Source of the DNA: Hofstenia miamia
Lineage: Eukaryota; Xenacoelomorpha; Acoela
NCBI GenBank assembly: GCA_004352715.1
Contig: SCFE01000081.1
Span: forward strand, 237,289-301,288
Length of the DNA stretch: 64,000 nt
Reading direction: 5' to 3'
The notes beneath the pieces were generated by a model, which was given only the letters and a program-made list of their open reading frames with translations, made no database searches and was not told where the DNA came from. The position numbers were made by a program, and so were the translations under genes. Shown piece after piece: positions 36,628-48,644 of the stretch (its first letter is position 1; each line of letters opens with the position of its first letter).

Positions 36628-38590
36628 ATAGATAGATAGATAGATAACTTTTATTTTATCACGGATTGACATCCATAAAAGATACATATATAAATTTATA
36701 AATCATAACAGACAAGGCAAATATCAATGAGGGAAAATCCTATTTGAGGCTCCACCTGTTGGATTTCTTTGTTGCAGATGTTCTTTCAAGTATTCAGTTC
36801 TTGTCGGGATATAAGAGGCCAGTGGATGGTTTGTCGATCTGGATATGCTGTTAAAGAGTTGATGATCTGAAGATTGCAGAATCTGATGCATTGGAAGAAA
36901 TTCGTCAATAACACCAAACCTCAGCGCCTTTCTTTGAATTTGGTCGATCTTCTTGTTGTTTGCTAGAGACTGACTTCCCCATACACAACAAGCATACGTA
37001 AGTTTGGAGAGCACCAATGATCTGTATAACATTTTAAGTTCATCGGCAAAGAATCCAAGGTGTTTGATGCAGCGGCAGCGACAATATTTACATGCTCTGT
37101 GAATGTCAGTTTCTCATCAAACTCAACTCTGAGAATTCGCACACTCTGCACCCGTTGAATGCCTGGGATGCATTCAACTGATTCTTGTTGTCTCTGGCCA
37201 GAGCACACTACGATTTCTTTGGACTTCGCCAAGTTCAAACTCAAGTTCTTCTTGTTAAACTGCTCCACAAGGGACTCAACCACCCTGGATGTGGCATCAT
37301 TTCCAGTCAATCCTCCTATGACTTTGGTATTATCATCCGCAAAAACAGTGGATTTAACGGAGGCGTCGTTTGATATCAAGGGGTCTACATCATTCACAGC
37401 CAAGTTTAAGTCAGCAACATCCAGCCATAATATCTTGAATGATTCCCAGTTATTGATACAAAGGCGTCTGATAGATAAGTCTGTTGAGGCATAAACACAA
37501 ACACCTCCTCCATGAGCTTTTCCAGAGTTGCTACTTGTTCGGTCATGTCTAAGTAGCTGATATCCACGAATGGTCACATTTCCATCTGTGATACGTTCAT
37601 CCAGCCATGTTTCAGTCACGCAGCAGATTTGAATAGAGTTTGCGCTCAGATCGTTTTCAATCTGGATTAGTGCATTGGGCTTTTTGATAGATCTGGCGTT
37701 TAAAAGAAGAAAGTTGCATTTCTTTAGTCATAAGTTGACTTCTTCATTGTCAACAAAGAGCTTCAAATCTCTTATTCAGATTGACGACTTGGGAACATTC
37801 TGATTGTTAATCATCTCAAATCGCTTTTTCAGAATTTTCCATTCCAGATGCATTTCCTTGGAAGTGAGCTCCCTTGAGATGAATACGTTCTTCTGGGCAT
37901 AGTTTTTCATCATATAAGCTTTTGCTAGCACCCTTCATATAACCCAAGGATTGGACATTTTGACGATAACAGTTCTGTTCATATTTTGCTGGTACCTTCC
38001 CGTCCTGTAGACGTCCATGATTGATGCACCTGCTTCCCGATCAAGGAAGCCTATGAGATCACTTACAGTTTCTTTTTCAGCATCCAATCACTTGGCTGCA
38101 GTACTGCCTGTTACCTCAGGAAGATTTCATATACAAATTCCAAGTGGCTTCTTCAAACTCGATGATGACTCAGACTTCGGCGCAGCAGTTTTTATACTCT
38201 GGATTGCTATGTCAAGCTGCTCTTTTGTAATGTTGGGCGCCTGCTTTCCAGACTTGTCAACCATCTTTGCTATATCCGTAGATAGAGAACTGACAGCAGA
38301 TTTCAAATCCCTTATTTCTGAGGTAATGTCAAGGGTGGAGGATACAGTCTGCTTGGCAGGCGCAATACAGTTCTTGCAGAACCAGAGACACCCAGTTATT
38401 TCTGTCAACAAGTCGAGTACATCAGCAGGGATATCAGTGCATCCTTGATGAAACCATTGGCAGCATCAATCGCATTGTATTCCAGCATCTGCTTTCTTGA
38501 CACCTTTGGAACACTCTTTGCAGATATCACCCGTACTCTTCAACCTGCACCAGCTTGAACTCATAAAATCTCGCTGATCAGAAATCTTAA
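36628..38590 (-). mobile_element. LINE-B with PHD-finger ORF1, internally deleted
   Basis: Minus-strand L2/CR1-like element ending in a GATA tail (36628-36647). ORF1 starts at 38564. Its first 70 residues form a PHD-type zinc finger: CKEC, then C31, CCQWFHQGC and WFCKNC, interrupted by a TGA at codon 33 (38466-38468). A coiled-coil segment follows (38127-38411). ORF2 keeps the start of the endonuclease, MTETWLDERI and GGGVCVYAS (37619 downwards). In the same open frame it then jumps straight to the RT active-site motif FADDNTKVIGG, so the endonuclease C-terminus and RT fingers are deleted in frame. The RT thumb and the C-terminal domain VLSKLTYACCVWGS and QIQRKALRFG (36724-37032) complete it. 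Confidence 0.82.
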
Positions 38591-39487
38591 GCCTAATTAA
38601 ACTGTATAATAAACATATACAATCTCCGTAAAATTGAACAACGTTTTTTGTTTACTAGGGGGTAATTTTTTTGCCTTACCTTATAAGTTATCATGCGTTG
38701 TAAAAAAGTTAACAAATCTCCACATGCATTGTTCAAAAGAATATTTTTTATGTTGTTTTCTCAAATTTACTTGTTTAAAGCGATGATAATAAACCAAGCA
38801 GATAAATTCTTTGTTTTACCATCATTTTGCTCGAATATATACACTTGACATTCATACAAAGTTCATTTTTTCGCAACAATTGTTTGTGATGATAGCGTTT
38901 TTTTGAATAATCATTCAATAAATATAATTCCATATCTAAATTTACCATGAACTCTCCTTTTTTGCAATGAACGATGGACATTCTAACACATTTTACTGTA
39001 TTAGCAAATTATTACGTTTAATTTAACAATATATGATGTTGACATTGGTTTCTCTTTTCATAGCAGATTATCAGGGGTTGTGTGGGGTTTAGCAATTTGT
39101 GTTAATGCTAAACACATGTGTACAATTAATCATCTTTATGTTCGTATTGCGCTGGAATTTTTGCAATGGAAAATAAGGTGTGCTTTGAAAATGAAAACGA
39201 AGCCCTTTGCATGTTTACGCCTTTATGCATAAACCGCGTTTCAATTTTTCAAAAAATGAATTTGATTTTAAGGTGTAGGACTATATTTTATGCATTTGTA
39301 ATGTTAGCTCGTTTTTACATATAATCCATGTTTATTTTGTTCCAATAAACTAGCTTGCCTTTATTGTATATTACACCTATGTAATGTTAAGTTTTAACAA
39401 GGAAGTTTCTTGTTTTTGCATTTGAATATTAGCAAAAGGAATTAAATACATGGAATTTTTACATTGGAAAAAGGAACGTAATCACAC
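38591..39487. other. AT-rich interval
   Basis: No coding potential recognised; the minus-strand ORF at 38775-38981 is short and AT-driven. Confidence 0.4.
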
Positions 39488-39720
39488 GATGTTTTAATGA
39501 CTAATTACCTCTGCCAAGGAGGTTAAGTTTTTGGTATCATTGGTTTTTTGTTTGTCTGTTAGCAACTTTCCGGAAAAAGTAATAAATGGATTGACCTTAA
39601 ATTTTCACCATAGGTGCGTCTCCGCCCAGGGAGGAATCTGTTAAATTTTCGTGGGGATCTGATGGACACAAGCTGCATGGTCTGCGCTCTCCAAGTACTT
39701 TTCTAGTTTTCCGTGTGTTT
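39488..39720 (+). repeat. Dispersed repeat with CTCTGCCAAGGAGGTTA end
   Basis: The segment begins TTACCTCTGCCAAGGAGGTT, continues with GTTTGTCTGTTAGCAAC and ends with GGTCTGCGCTCTCCAAG. From memory, this combination of words is a widespread interspersed repeat of aquatic invertebrates, probably a DNA transposon derivative, but I cannot name the family. It is non-coding and single copy in this window. Confidence 0.5.
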
Positions 39721-40860
39721 CTATTGCTTGCACAGGCTATGTTTAATTCGTTTTGGTAAACACACTTTTTGCTGTTAACACACTACGTTTTGCTGATTTA
39801 ATTTTCCCTAATTTTTGCTTGCTTACATGACCCATGTACAGTGTTTAATTCGTTTTTTTTCGGGAATCTACAATCTAACATTACATGTAAAAGGTCGTAT
39901 AACATGTAAAAGACTTCATATTGTTTTATCAAAGTACACCTCATCATCACAGACCTACATACACAGCCATCAATATTACTACTTTATCCGTAAAAATTTT
40001 CCGTGTTTTTGTATAAAGGAGTGAACATGTAAAGACATTTTGCTTTTCAAATACGTTGCTGTTTTCCCATTGCATAATGTTTTATGTTTTTATATAAAGG
40101 CGCAAACATGTAAAAGACAATTAGTTTTTCAAATACATTGCTGTTTTTCCATTGTAAAAATTTCCCATACAGTTCCATTGTTTAATTTAACTATACAATC
40201 AATGCAATTTATTTCAGGTTTTTTTGAAAATGTATATACTACATACAACAGACATCATTTCCGTTTTTTAAACACATTTCCGGGGAGGTCCCATGCACGC
40301 CCCCGTCATTATTGCTGACTCATTCTTGACATTTACAAAATGATTTTACATTGATCCATAAACCTATCTGCTATAGTGAGCCATTTATGTGGTCAGTTTT
40401 CATTAAATTGTTTGTTAATTGCTATGCCACACATTATTTAGTTTGCATGCTTACATTTTATTTACATATTGCGGACAAACTAATTATATACGCTAGTTCT
40501 TTTCCAGATTGTTGTTGTAATTTGTATTTCATATTGTTAAAACTGTTTAGTGCCCTCATCTCTGTGCGTTTCTTTGAGAGTGATTTTATGTCTTCATGTA
40601 ACAATGAATGTTTCTTGAAATCGTTATTTGTTTGATTTTCAATCAATTACTTAAACTCCAATAAGTTTAGCGTGCATGAAATAGTGATAAGGGGATGTTT
40701 CAAGCATTTGAAAAATTATATTACACAAAAACTGAGATATACATGTTTACTATTACTCCAATAAATAATTCAAAAACTTGACATTACAATAGGTTTTTCC
40801 ATATTTTACTATAACCGCTTATACACAATGTTGTAAATATTTCTCTTTCCATTGTACCCG
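39721..40860. repeat. AT-rich region with a two-unit tandem repeat
   Basis: At about 40003-40150 two adjacent units of about 80 bp share TATAAAGG, AACATGTAAA, TTTTTCAAATAC and TTGCTGTTTT in order. The rest is AT-rich without recognisable genes; ORFs at 40040 and 40351 look like chance frames. Confidence 0.55.
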
Positions 40861-40861
40861 T

Positions 40862-41400
40862 TTTTATTTTAATGTGATTTTTATGTGTTAATGTCTTATT
40901 CGCCTATGTCCATTGATGTAATATTTCTATTTTACTGAACGCATTTTTGTTTAAAACAATTTTTATATTTTAATTGTTTGTTCGCCTATATACATTGATG
41001 TAATATTTCTATTTTCACCAAACACGTTTTTGTTTTAAATGATTTTTATGTTAATGATTTATTTTATTCGCCTATATATGTGATGTAATATTTTCTATTT
41101 TCACCAAACATGCTTTTGTTTTAAAAACGATTTTTATATGTTAATGATTTATTTTATTTGCCTATATATGTGATGTAATATTTCTATTTTCACCAAACAC
41201 GTTTTTGTTTTAAATGATTTTTATGTTTATGGTTTATTTTATTCACCCATATACAATGATGTAATATTTCTATTTTCACCAAACACATTTTTGTTTTAAA
41301 AACGATTTTTATATTTTAATAGTTTATTCACCTATATACATGATATAATATTTCTATTTTCACCAAACATGCTTTTGTTTTAAACGATTTTTATATGTTA
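40862..41400 (+). repeat. 85 bp minisatellite, about 6 units
   Basis: The block TAATATTTCTATTTT recurs at about 40919, 41002, 41087, 41177, 41262 and 41347. Most are followed by CACCAAACA, a TTTTTGTTTTAAA stretch and TTCGCCTATAT. Spacing is 83-90 bp. Units differ by several bases, so the array is old. No coding frame runs through it. Confidence 0.85.
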
Positions 41401-41405
41401 ATAGT

Positions 41406-42100
41406 CAGAGGCATGCATTCAGGGTAAGCAAGGTAAGTGCTGCTTGCCCATTGAAATTTATTTGAACAAAAATTAAGAAAAAATATTTATGCTTACACAA
41501 CATATTTTATAAGTTTCCAATTCTTTTAAATTTATTTTTTTCTTAAGTTCTAAACATTAAACTAATTCCTTTCATTTTCGTCATTTAAATTGACTTAAGC
41601 TATTTTATTTTGGGTAAGTTTTTTTGTTGAATTATATGAGTTTTGTAATAATTGATTAAATATTATGAAGAGCAATAATAATCAAAATCCTATTAGTTAA
41701 ATTTGCGACGAAATATTTGGCTTGATTTTACCTTAATTGTGATAATTGGTATTGATAAAAATCAATGTTTCTCAATTACAACTGAAAACAGTCAGCGCAA
41801 CTGTCTGCCGCTTTATTTATCACATGTTGTTAATGTAATTGATAAAAATCTACAACCAATTAAAATTCGAAAATACTACGAGAGGACCGCGGGATTGTTC
41901 AATGCTTATTGATTCCAATGTAAATCGCAATCTAAGTAAGCCGCCAAATCATTTTTAGTTTAGTTGAGTTAATATAGAAAAATAACTCATGCACAAAAAT
42001 CGTTCTTCTATATCTATACTGTAATAAATGAAATTAATTAACTAAAATTATTAGGCATAGCTATTTCTTACAGCTAAAGGTGCATTGTGGCGGCCTAGCC
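41406..42100 (+). mobile_element. Left part of a probable hAT-like element
   Basis: CAGAGGCATGCATTCAGGGT followed by AAGCAAGGTAAGTGCTGCTT resembles a hAT terminus beginning CAGAGGC. It starts directly after the minisatellite. The right end is not seen and may lie in the following gap. An ORF at 41703-41912 inside it matches nothing I recognise. Confidence 0.45.
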
Positions 42101-43100
42101 NNNNNNNNNNNNNNNNNNNNNNNNNNNNNNNNNNNNNNNNNNNNNNNNNNNNNNNNNNNNNNNNNNNNNNNNNNNNNNNNNNNNNNNNNNNNNNNNNNNN
42201 NNNNNNNNNNNNNNNNNNNNNNNNNNNNNNNNNNNNNNNNNNNNNNNNNNNNNNNNNNNNNNNNNNNNNNNNNNNNNNNNNNNNNNNNNNNNNNNNNNNN
42301 NNNNNNNNNNNNNNNNNNNNNNNNNNNNNNNNNNNNNNNNNNNNNNNNNNNNNNNNNNNNNNNNNNNNNNNNNNNNNNNNNNNNNNNNNNNNNNNNNNNN
42401 NNNNNNNNNNNNNNNNNNNNNNNNNNNNNNNNNNNNNNNNNNNNNNNNNNNNNNNNNNNNNNNNNNNNNNNNNNNNNNNNNNNNNNNNNNNNNNNNNNNN
42501 NNNNNNNNNNNNNNNNNNNNNNNNNNNNNNNNNNNNNNNNNNNNNNNNNNNNNNNNNNNNNNNNNNNNNNNNNNNNNNNNNNNNNNNNNNNNNNNNNNNN
42601 NNNNNNNNNNNNNNNNNNNNNNNNNNNNNNNNNNNNNNNNNNNNNNNNNNNNNNNNNNNNNNNNNNNNNNNNNNNNNNNNNNNNNNNNNNNNNNNNNNNN
42701 NNNNNNNNNNNNNNNNNNNNNNNNNNNNNNNNNNNNNNNNNNNNNNNNNNNNNNNNNNNNNNNNNNNNNNNNNNNNNNNNNNNNNNNNNNNNNNNNNNNN
42801 NNNNNNNNNNNNNNNNNNNNNNNNNNNNNNNNNNNNNNNNNNNNNNNNNNNNNNNNNNNNNNNNNNNNNNNNNNNNNNNNNNNNNNNNNNNNNNNNNNNN
42901 NNNNNNNNNNNNNNNNNNNNNNNNNNNNNNNNNNNNNNNNNNNNNNNNNNNNNNNNNNNNNNNNNNNNNNNNNNNNNNNNNNNNNNNNNNNNNNNNNNNN
43001 NNNNNNNNNNNNNNNNNNNNNNNNNNNNNNNNNNNNNNNNNNNNNNNNNNNNNNNNNNNNNNNNNNNNNNNNNNNNNNNNNNNNNNNNNNNNNNNNNNNN
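42101..43100. other. Assembly gap (1000 N)
   Basis: Exactly 1000 N. The 3' end of LINE-A copy 1 is lost in it. Confidence 0.95.
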
Positions 43101-44996
43101 CGTTCAGGAATATAATGTGATAGGTGATGCGAAGAGTGGATTATTTTCTTAAATAGAGAAACATAAAAATTCTTGACTCGCTGGCTGTAGGATAAAACAC
43201 TAACCGACTCGCCAATAATTCTCTCGGCCCGTCTAAAGATTCTATCGACATTGGAGCAAGTTGTTGAGGTGAGACCGCAGAACACAGGGGCACAGTAATC
43301 ATATAAGGAGACGATTTAGCATTGAAAAATAGCCTTCAGCGTGCCAGGGGTACAAACCTCACGAAGTTGTCGCAACATAGTGAATCTGGAAACAGCCTTC
43401 CTGTTGAGGACCTTGAAGTGGGTTTTCCAATTTAGGTGTTGGTCCACATAAACTCCTAGGACCTTGATATGACTGCTGCGAGGAATGTCATCAGGAGCTC
43501 TAATATTATCACTCACGCAAGAAGCTCCAACAATCATTTGCTGCGATTTCTTCATGTTGAGCCTGAGACCGTTTGACTTGCAAAACTCACTGNCAGAACA
43601 CAGGGGCACAGTAATCATATAAGGAGACGATTGGGCATTGGAAAATAGCCTTCAGCGTGCCAGGGGTACAAACCTCACGAAGTTGTCGCAACATAGTGAA
43701 TCTGGAAACAGCTTTCCTGTTGAGGACCTCAAAGTGGGTTTTCCAATTTAGGTGTTGGTCCACATGAACTCCTAGGACCTTGATATGACTGCTGAGAGGA
43801 ATGTCATCAGGAGCACTAATATTATCACTCACGCAAGAAGTTCCAACAATCATTTGCTGCGATTTCTTCATGTTGAGCCTGAGACCGTTTGACTTGCAAA
43901 ACTCACTGATGTGATTGAAGTCTGTGGCCACCTGAAGACCCGGTCTGGGAATCCGAATGATGGAGGTGAGATCGTCTGCGAATTTAATCATCGTACCGTT
44001 TATACCGTCCAAGTCCGGCATGAAGAAAATGAACAGAAAAGGGCCGATGAGTGAGCCCTGTGGAACACCACTAGTGACAGGATACAATTTGCTCTTTTCA
44101 CCAAGATACTGCACATACATGAAACGATTCCTGATGTAACTGGAGATCCATTCCACAATGTTCCTGGGCAGCTTAGCAGAAAGTTTCTCAATCAATAAAT
44201 GGTGCAGAACAGTATCGAAGGCTTTGCTGAAATCATAAGCCTGGACTAAAGCAAGGTCCCCACTATCTAGTATCTTGGAGATTTCATCGACTAGGAGTAG
44301 AATTGCAGAGAATGTCGATTTCTGCTTCTGGTAGGCAATTTGAAATTTGTCAATGAGAGGGTCTATCAGGGGCCGCAAACTCAGAAGAGCAAAATGTTCA
44401 AGGCACTTTGAAGGTATTGGTAAGAGCGAGATTGGTCGCAGGTCATCTATCGACGGCTGCGCAATCTTTGGCAATGGAGACACTCTAGAGATCTTAAACT
44501 CCTGGGGAAAATAGGACGTCTCAATGGAGCAGTTGATTATGTGAGCCAGCGGATTGGCTATAACATGAGAAATGCTTCGATAAAGTTTGTTAGGTATACC
44601 ATCTGAACCAGTGCCATGCGGCTTAATTTTATCGATGACATAACCCCTTGAGGGGTAGCTGGGCGAAAGTCGTAATGTGGTTCTGCTACATGATCTGGAA
44701 TCGGGTTTTGGTTGTCATCATTTGACATTGCTGCCGTGAATTTGCAGGCTATGGCGTCGAGTGCGGCTGAGATACTGGGAAAATCAGAGAATATATGACT
44801 CAGTGGGGAGTTCTGTTTGCCTTTGGTAAAGGAGTGGAAGAGATCCCATGAATCTCGCACATTGTTCACAGATTGGATGTGCAGTTTCTTAGCTCGATTT
44901 ATACTCATTGTCAGCTTCCGGCAAAGTTCTGTGTGGCATTTCATGTAGCCCTGCTTAAAGGCCAGGTCCTTTTTCTGCTTGATATCCAAGATTGTG
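43101..44996 (-). mobile_element. LINE-A copy 1, 5'-truncated, with an assembly duplication
   Basis: Minus-strand copy covering the ORF2 linker (44558-44989), RT (43587-44483, with LRPISLLPIPSKCLEHF, SGVPQGSLIGPF and FADDLTSII) and part of the thumb. The 298-codon RT frame is open, as in the 48645 copy, and differs from it by only a few residues. Homology to the longer copy stops at about 44996, a normal 5' truncation. A single N at 43593 separates two near-identical 320 bp segments (43277-43592 and 43594-43910), which suggests a scaffolding join, not a real repeat. The first segment differs by several bases, so it may come from another copy or allele. Confidence 0.85.
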
Positions 44997-45277
44997 TAAC
45001 ATCCTCCACCTAGCTTATTACGCCGTGTCTGATTACTGATAATGAGTGCTCGGTAAAATCGCGGGTGAGGTGTTACTAAGTTGTTGAACCATCAGACCTT
45101 CCTCTATTATTAACTAGTTATGTTAATCAAATAATCGAGTGTTGACTATCACTGTTTAGGTGACAGAGCAGTATGATGTTTCCTCTTCAGTTCTTCCATG
45201 GGCCACTGCCCGAAGCCGATCTCCACAACACAGCTCCTCTTCCTCTACAATGATGGCTGAGTTCACGGCACCACCTC
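44997..45277. other. Unassigned segment beside LINE-A copy 1
   Basis: It begins GTAACATCCTCC and 80 bp later reads GGTGAGGTGTTAC, weakly inverted ends that could mark a small repeat or solo-LTR remnant. The plus-strand frame from 45160 (serine-rich) is cut by the gap and may belong to the LINE at 46278. Confidence 0.3.
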
Positions 45278-46277
45278 NNNNNNNNNNNNNNNNNNNNNNN
45301 NNNNNNNNNNNNNNNNNNNNNNNNNNNNNNNNNNNNNNNNNNNNNNNNNNNNNNNNNNNNNNNNNNNNNNNNNNNNNNNNNNNNNNNNNNNNNNNNNNNN
45401 NNNNNNNNNNNNNNNNNNNNNNNNNNNNNNNNNNNNNNNNNNNNNNNNNNNNNNNNNNNNNNNNNNNNNNNNNNNNNNNNNNNNNNNNNNNNNNNNNNNN
45501 NNNNNNNNNNNNNNNNNNNNNNNNNNNNNNNNNNNNNNNNNNNNNNNNNNNNNNNNNNNNNNNNNNNNNNNNNNNNNNNNNNNNNNNNNNNNNNNNNNNN
45601 NNNNNNNNNNNNNNNNNNNNNNNNNNNNNNNNNNNNNNNNNNNNNNNNNNNNNNNNNNNNNNNNNNNNNNNNNNNNNNNNNNNNNNNNNNNNNNNNNNNN
45701 NNNNNNNNNNNNNNNNNNNNNNNNNNNNNNNNNNNNNNNNNNNNNNNNNNNNNNNNNNNNNNNNNNNNNNNNNNNNNNNNNNNNNNNNNNNNNNNNNNNN
45801 NNNNNNNNNNNNNNNNNNNNNNNNNNNNNNNNNNNNNNNNNNNNNNNNNNNNNNNNNNNNNNNNNNNNNNNNNNNNNNNNNNNNNNNNNNNNNNNNNNNN
45901 NNNNNNNNNNNNNNNNNNNNNNNNNNNNNNNNNNNNNNNNNNNNNNNNNNNNNNNNNNNNNNNNNNNNNNNNNNNNNNNNNNNNNNNNNNNNNNNNNNNN
46001 NNNNNNNNNNNNNNNNNNNNNNNNNNNNNNNNNNNNNNNNNNNNNNNNNNNNNNNNNNNNNNNNNNNNNNNNNNNNNNNNNNNNNNNNNNNNNNNNNNNN
46101 NNNNNNNNNNNNNNNNNNNNNNNNNNNNNNNNNNNNNNNNNNNNNNNNNNNNNNNNNNNNNNNNNNNNNNNNNNNNNNNNNNNNNNNNNNNNNNNNNNNN
46201 NNNNNNNNNNNNNNNNNNNNNNNNNNNNNNNNNNNNNNNNNNNNNNNNNNNNNNNNNNNNNNNNNNNNNNNNNNNNN
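45278..46277. other. Assembly gap (1000 N)
   Basis: Exactly 1000 N between unassigned sequence and a plus-strand LINE fragment. Confidence 0.95.
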
Positions 46278-46761
46278 GATCTGTTCAACGCGTATTTTGC
46301 CGCTAACTTCTCTGTACCTGTCTCCATGTGCCCTGGTCCGCCTGCTGCCTCCCCACTAATCCGACTTTGTGATATGGTCTTCAGCGCTCATGATATTTCT
46401 CTCATGCTTAAATCTTGCAAGTTGTCTGGTACTTGTTATCCCGACGGTGTTCCTTCCTTTGTAATTCATGAAACCTCCTCCACGCTTTCTATACTCCTTC
46501 ATTTGCTCCACTAAGCGCTATCCCGCCTGTTGGAAGACATCTTGGATTTCTCCGCTGTTAAAATCTAATCAGCTTCCCTCCTCGCAGGTCACGTCCTACC
46601 GCCCAATAGCTATTCTATCTCAACTGTCTATCATCTTTGAACGCCTTGTTTTCGTATTCCCAAAAATTCGTCACCTCATTAATACTGTTCAAAGTTTCTC
46701 AATAAAGGAGACACTAAGATTGCAATTCGCGATTTTAGCAAAATGCATTAGCAAGATATGA
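46278..46761 (+). mobile_element. LINE fragment, pre-RT and RT fingers
   Basis: Plus-strand frames read LFNAYFAANFSV, then SAHDISLMLKSCKLSGTC with CYPDGVPSFVI, then KTSWISPLLKSNQLPSSQ and TSYRPIAILSQLSIIFERL. These are the pre-RT selection loop and RT motifs 1-2 of a CR1/Jockey-class LINE. An in-frame TAA at 46512 and a frame change show it is dead. The palm domain is absent, so sequence after 46700 is unrelated. It is a different family from LINE-A and LINE-B. Confidence 0.75.
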
Positions 46762-47884
46762 TTTTCTAAATGTTCTTTCTTTAGATGAATCAACTGGTAC
46801 TAGGCCAGTTCCCAATTGCAACCTGTAAAACTTGGATATATATATATATATATATAATAACAGGATGAATTCGACTGTTGAGTGTGCCATGCGAATTTGA
46901 ATAATTTTTCGACTGATGTAATTCCAAAGAATTCAAATTCCGATTCAAAGCTTTCCTAGTGTAAGATATACTTGTACTGACCACTATGTCTCAAATTGCG
47001 ATTAATCACTAAAAACAATCTCCAAAATCTTCAACATTATTTTCAGTTTGGCTGACTAAGGCATTTTTTAATTTGTTAGCAACTCATTATTTGAATACAT
47101 CTAAAGCATATGGCAATCCTAGTCTGACGAATACATTAATACTATTAGTTGTGGTTTAAGAATTAAAAAATGGAACGGACCAGTTTCTAAAACATTCCCA
47201 CTTAAGCATATTGCTCAACATTACAACCACATTCTTTAGAAGTTCAAAATCAAGGAACAAAGCTTATTTGAAACTTTAACAGACTATCAAATAGAATTAT
47301 AGAGAATGCTAAAAAATTTTGTGTAATTCACAATTAGAATAGATAGTATTTCAAACACCTTGAACAATATTTATGAACAATTAATTATAATTGCATAATT
47401 GGTAACAAACAAAATTATGTTTGTACATGTATGTGAGAATTCTATTTTTCTTTTGTGTTGTATTTTTACAATTTTATTTTTAATATAGTTTAAAGAAATA
47501 AACTAAGTAATTTCTTATTTAAATTAATGTAATAAATCACCTTTATTCATTTAATACACATATAAATTAATATTGAAAAAAATTTGTCACCAGATCTAAT
47601 CGAAAGAATTTATTTGGAAAAATACAAGGTATTGATTTAATAGTGGGCAGACTATCTAAATGTAATTGTGCGTGATATATAAATCATAGAATGTCAAAGC
47701 GAACGCCAGATAATCCAACAAATTTTAATCTTAAAAACATTAAGCAAAAATTCCAAAATCAAACAATGCTTTTATTTATTGTAATTTAACATATTTTCAT
47801 ATTACAAAAGCATACTAAATTTAAATAAAAGTAAGGCCAAATAAGATCGCGGCAATTAGATATAAAATTTCAAAAAACGCTTAC
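46762..47884. other. AT-rich interval with TA repeat
   Basis: A TA run lies at 46837-46856. No coding region recognised. Confidence 0.45.
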
Positions 47885-47999
47885 TATCCATTCCAGGAAA
47901 AGGAAGTGGTTGAATTCCAACTTGCTTATCAATGGCATCTTCTATTTCAAATCGTATTCCAGAAACATCAGCAACAATAGCATCCATTTCCTTAAAATT
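47885..47999 (-). CDS. Candidate internal exon, product unknown
   Basis: A 115 bp open stretch bounded on the minus strand by an acceptor (CTTTCATAG before the exon) and a donor (GTAAGC after it). It translates to 38 residues including KEMDAIVADVSGIRFEIE and VGIQPLPFPGMD, with balanced composition unlike the surrounding AT-driven ORFs. I do not recognise the protein. No partner exon could be joined with confidence; the candidate at 48527 ends in a stop, so it cannot precede this one in the same transcript without an alternative splice. Treat it as a hint of an unannotated gene. Confidence 0.4.
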
Positions 48000-48526
48000 C
48001 TATGAAAGATGCTTTTTAACAAATTCAACGTTGTTTTCAACAATGTCTAAATTGCACTATGTACATATTTGCTTCAAAGTTTTCGTCAAATAAATTTTTG
48101 TTGCTTTGACGAAAAGATTAAACAGAATTTAGTCAACATAATGAAGGTTATTTCACTATCTAACAATTTACATTTGAAGTTATATATTACTGATTACAGG
48201 CCCTTTATTTTTTTTTACATAAAAATTGCACACAGAATAAGAACTGGTTATTTTTTCTTGGCTTTAGTTAGTTACAATCGTATTTACATATTTACAGGCA
48301 AAGGAGTTTTTTAATCACAGTGCTAAAAACACAATAAACAACGCCTCACTGACAAAAGGAAGAAAGTACAAGCAAGGACAACAAAGAAAGGATGGGCGCA
48401 CATATACTTTTATAAAAGAGTAAAAAAATAAACACGCTTTGACGATCTAAAAAGCGGCCATGTTAAAAAGATATCAAACATAGTATATACATATATAGCT
48501 ATATGCAGAACTAGATTTTAATTATA
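48000..48526. other. AT-rich interval between candidate exons
   Basis: No convincing coding sequence; the plus-strand ORF at 48069 is hydrophobic and AT-driven. Confidence 0.35.
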
Positions 48527-48640
48527 TGTCTCTTCGGGACGCAATTGATTTGACAGTGTACTCAGCCACTTTTTTCTATATTTAAGATATCCTGTGGCAT
48601 CAAACCCTTGTGGCTTTTTAAGCAAGCGTACACTGCGTTC
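48527..48640 (-). CDS. Candidate terminal exon, product unknown
   Basis: On the minus strand, an open stretch reads FERSVRLLKKPQGFDATG then YLKYRKKWLSTLSNQLRPEE and ends YN with a TAA stop. It is basic, not low-complexity, and less AT-rich than its flanks, as expected of a protein C-terminus. It lies directly next to the tail of LINE-A copy 2 (48645), so the retrotransposon may have inserted just upstream of it. A possible acceptor (AACGCAG) sits near 48631, with the CT-rich LINE tail as polypyrimidine tract. I do not recognise the family. Confidence 0.38.
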
Positions 48641-48644
48641 AAAT

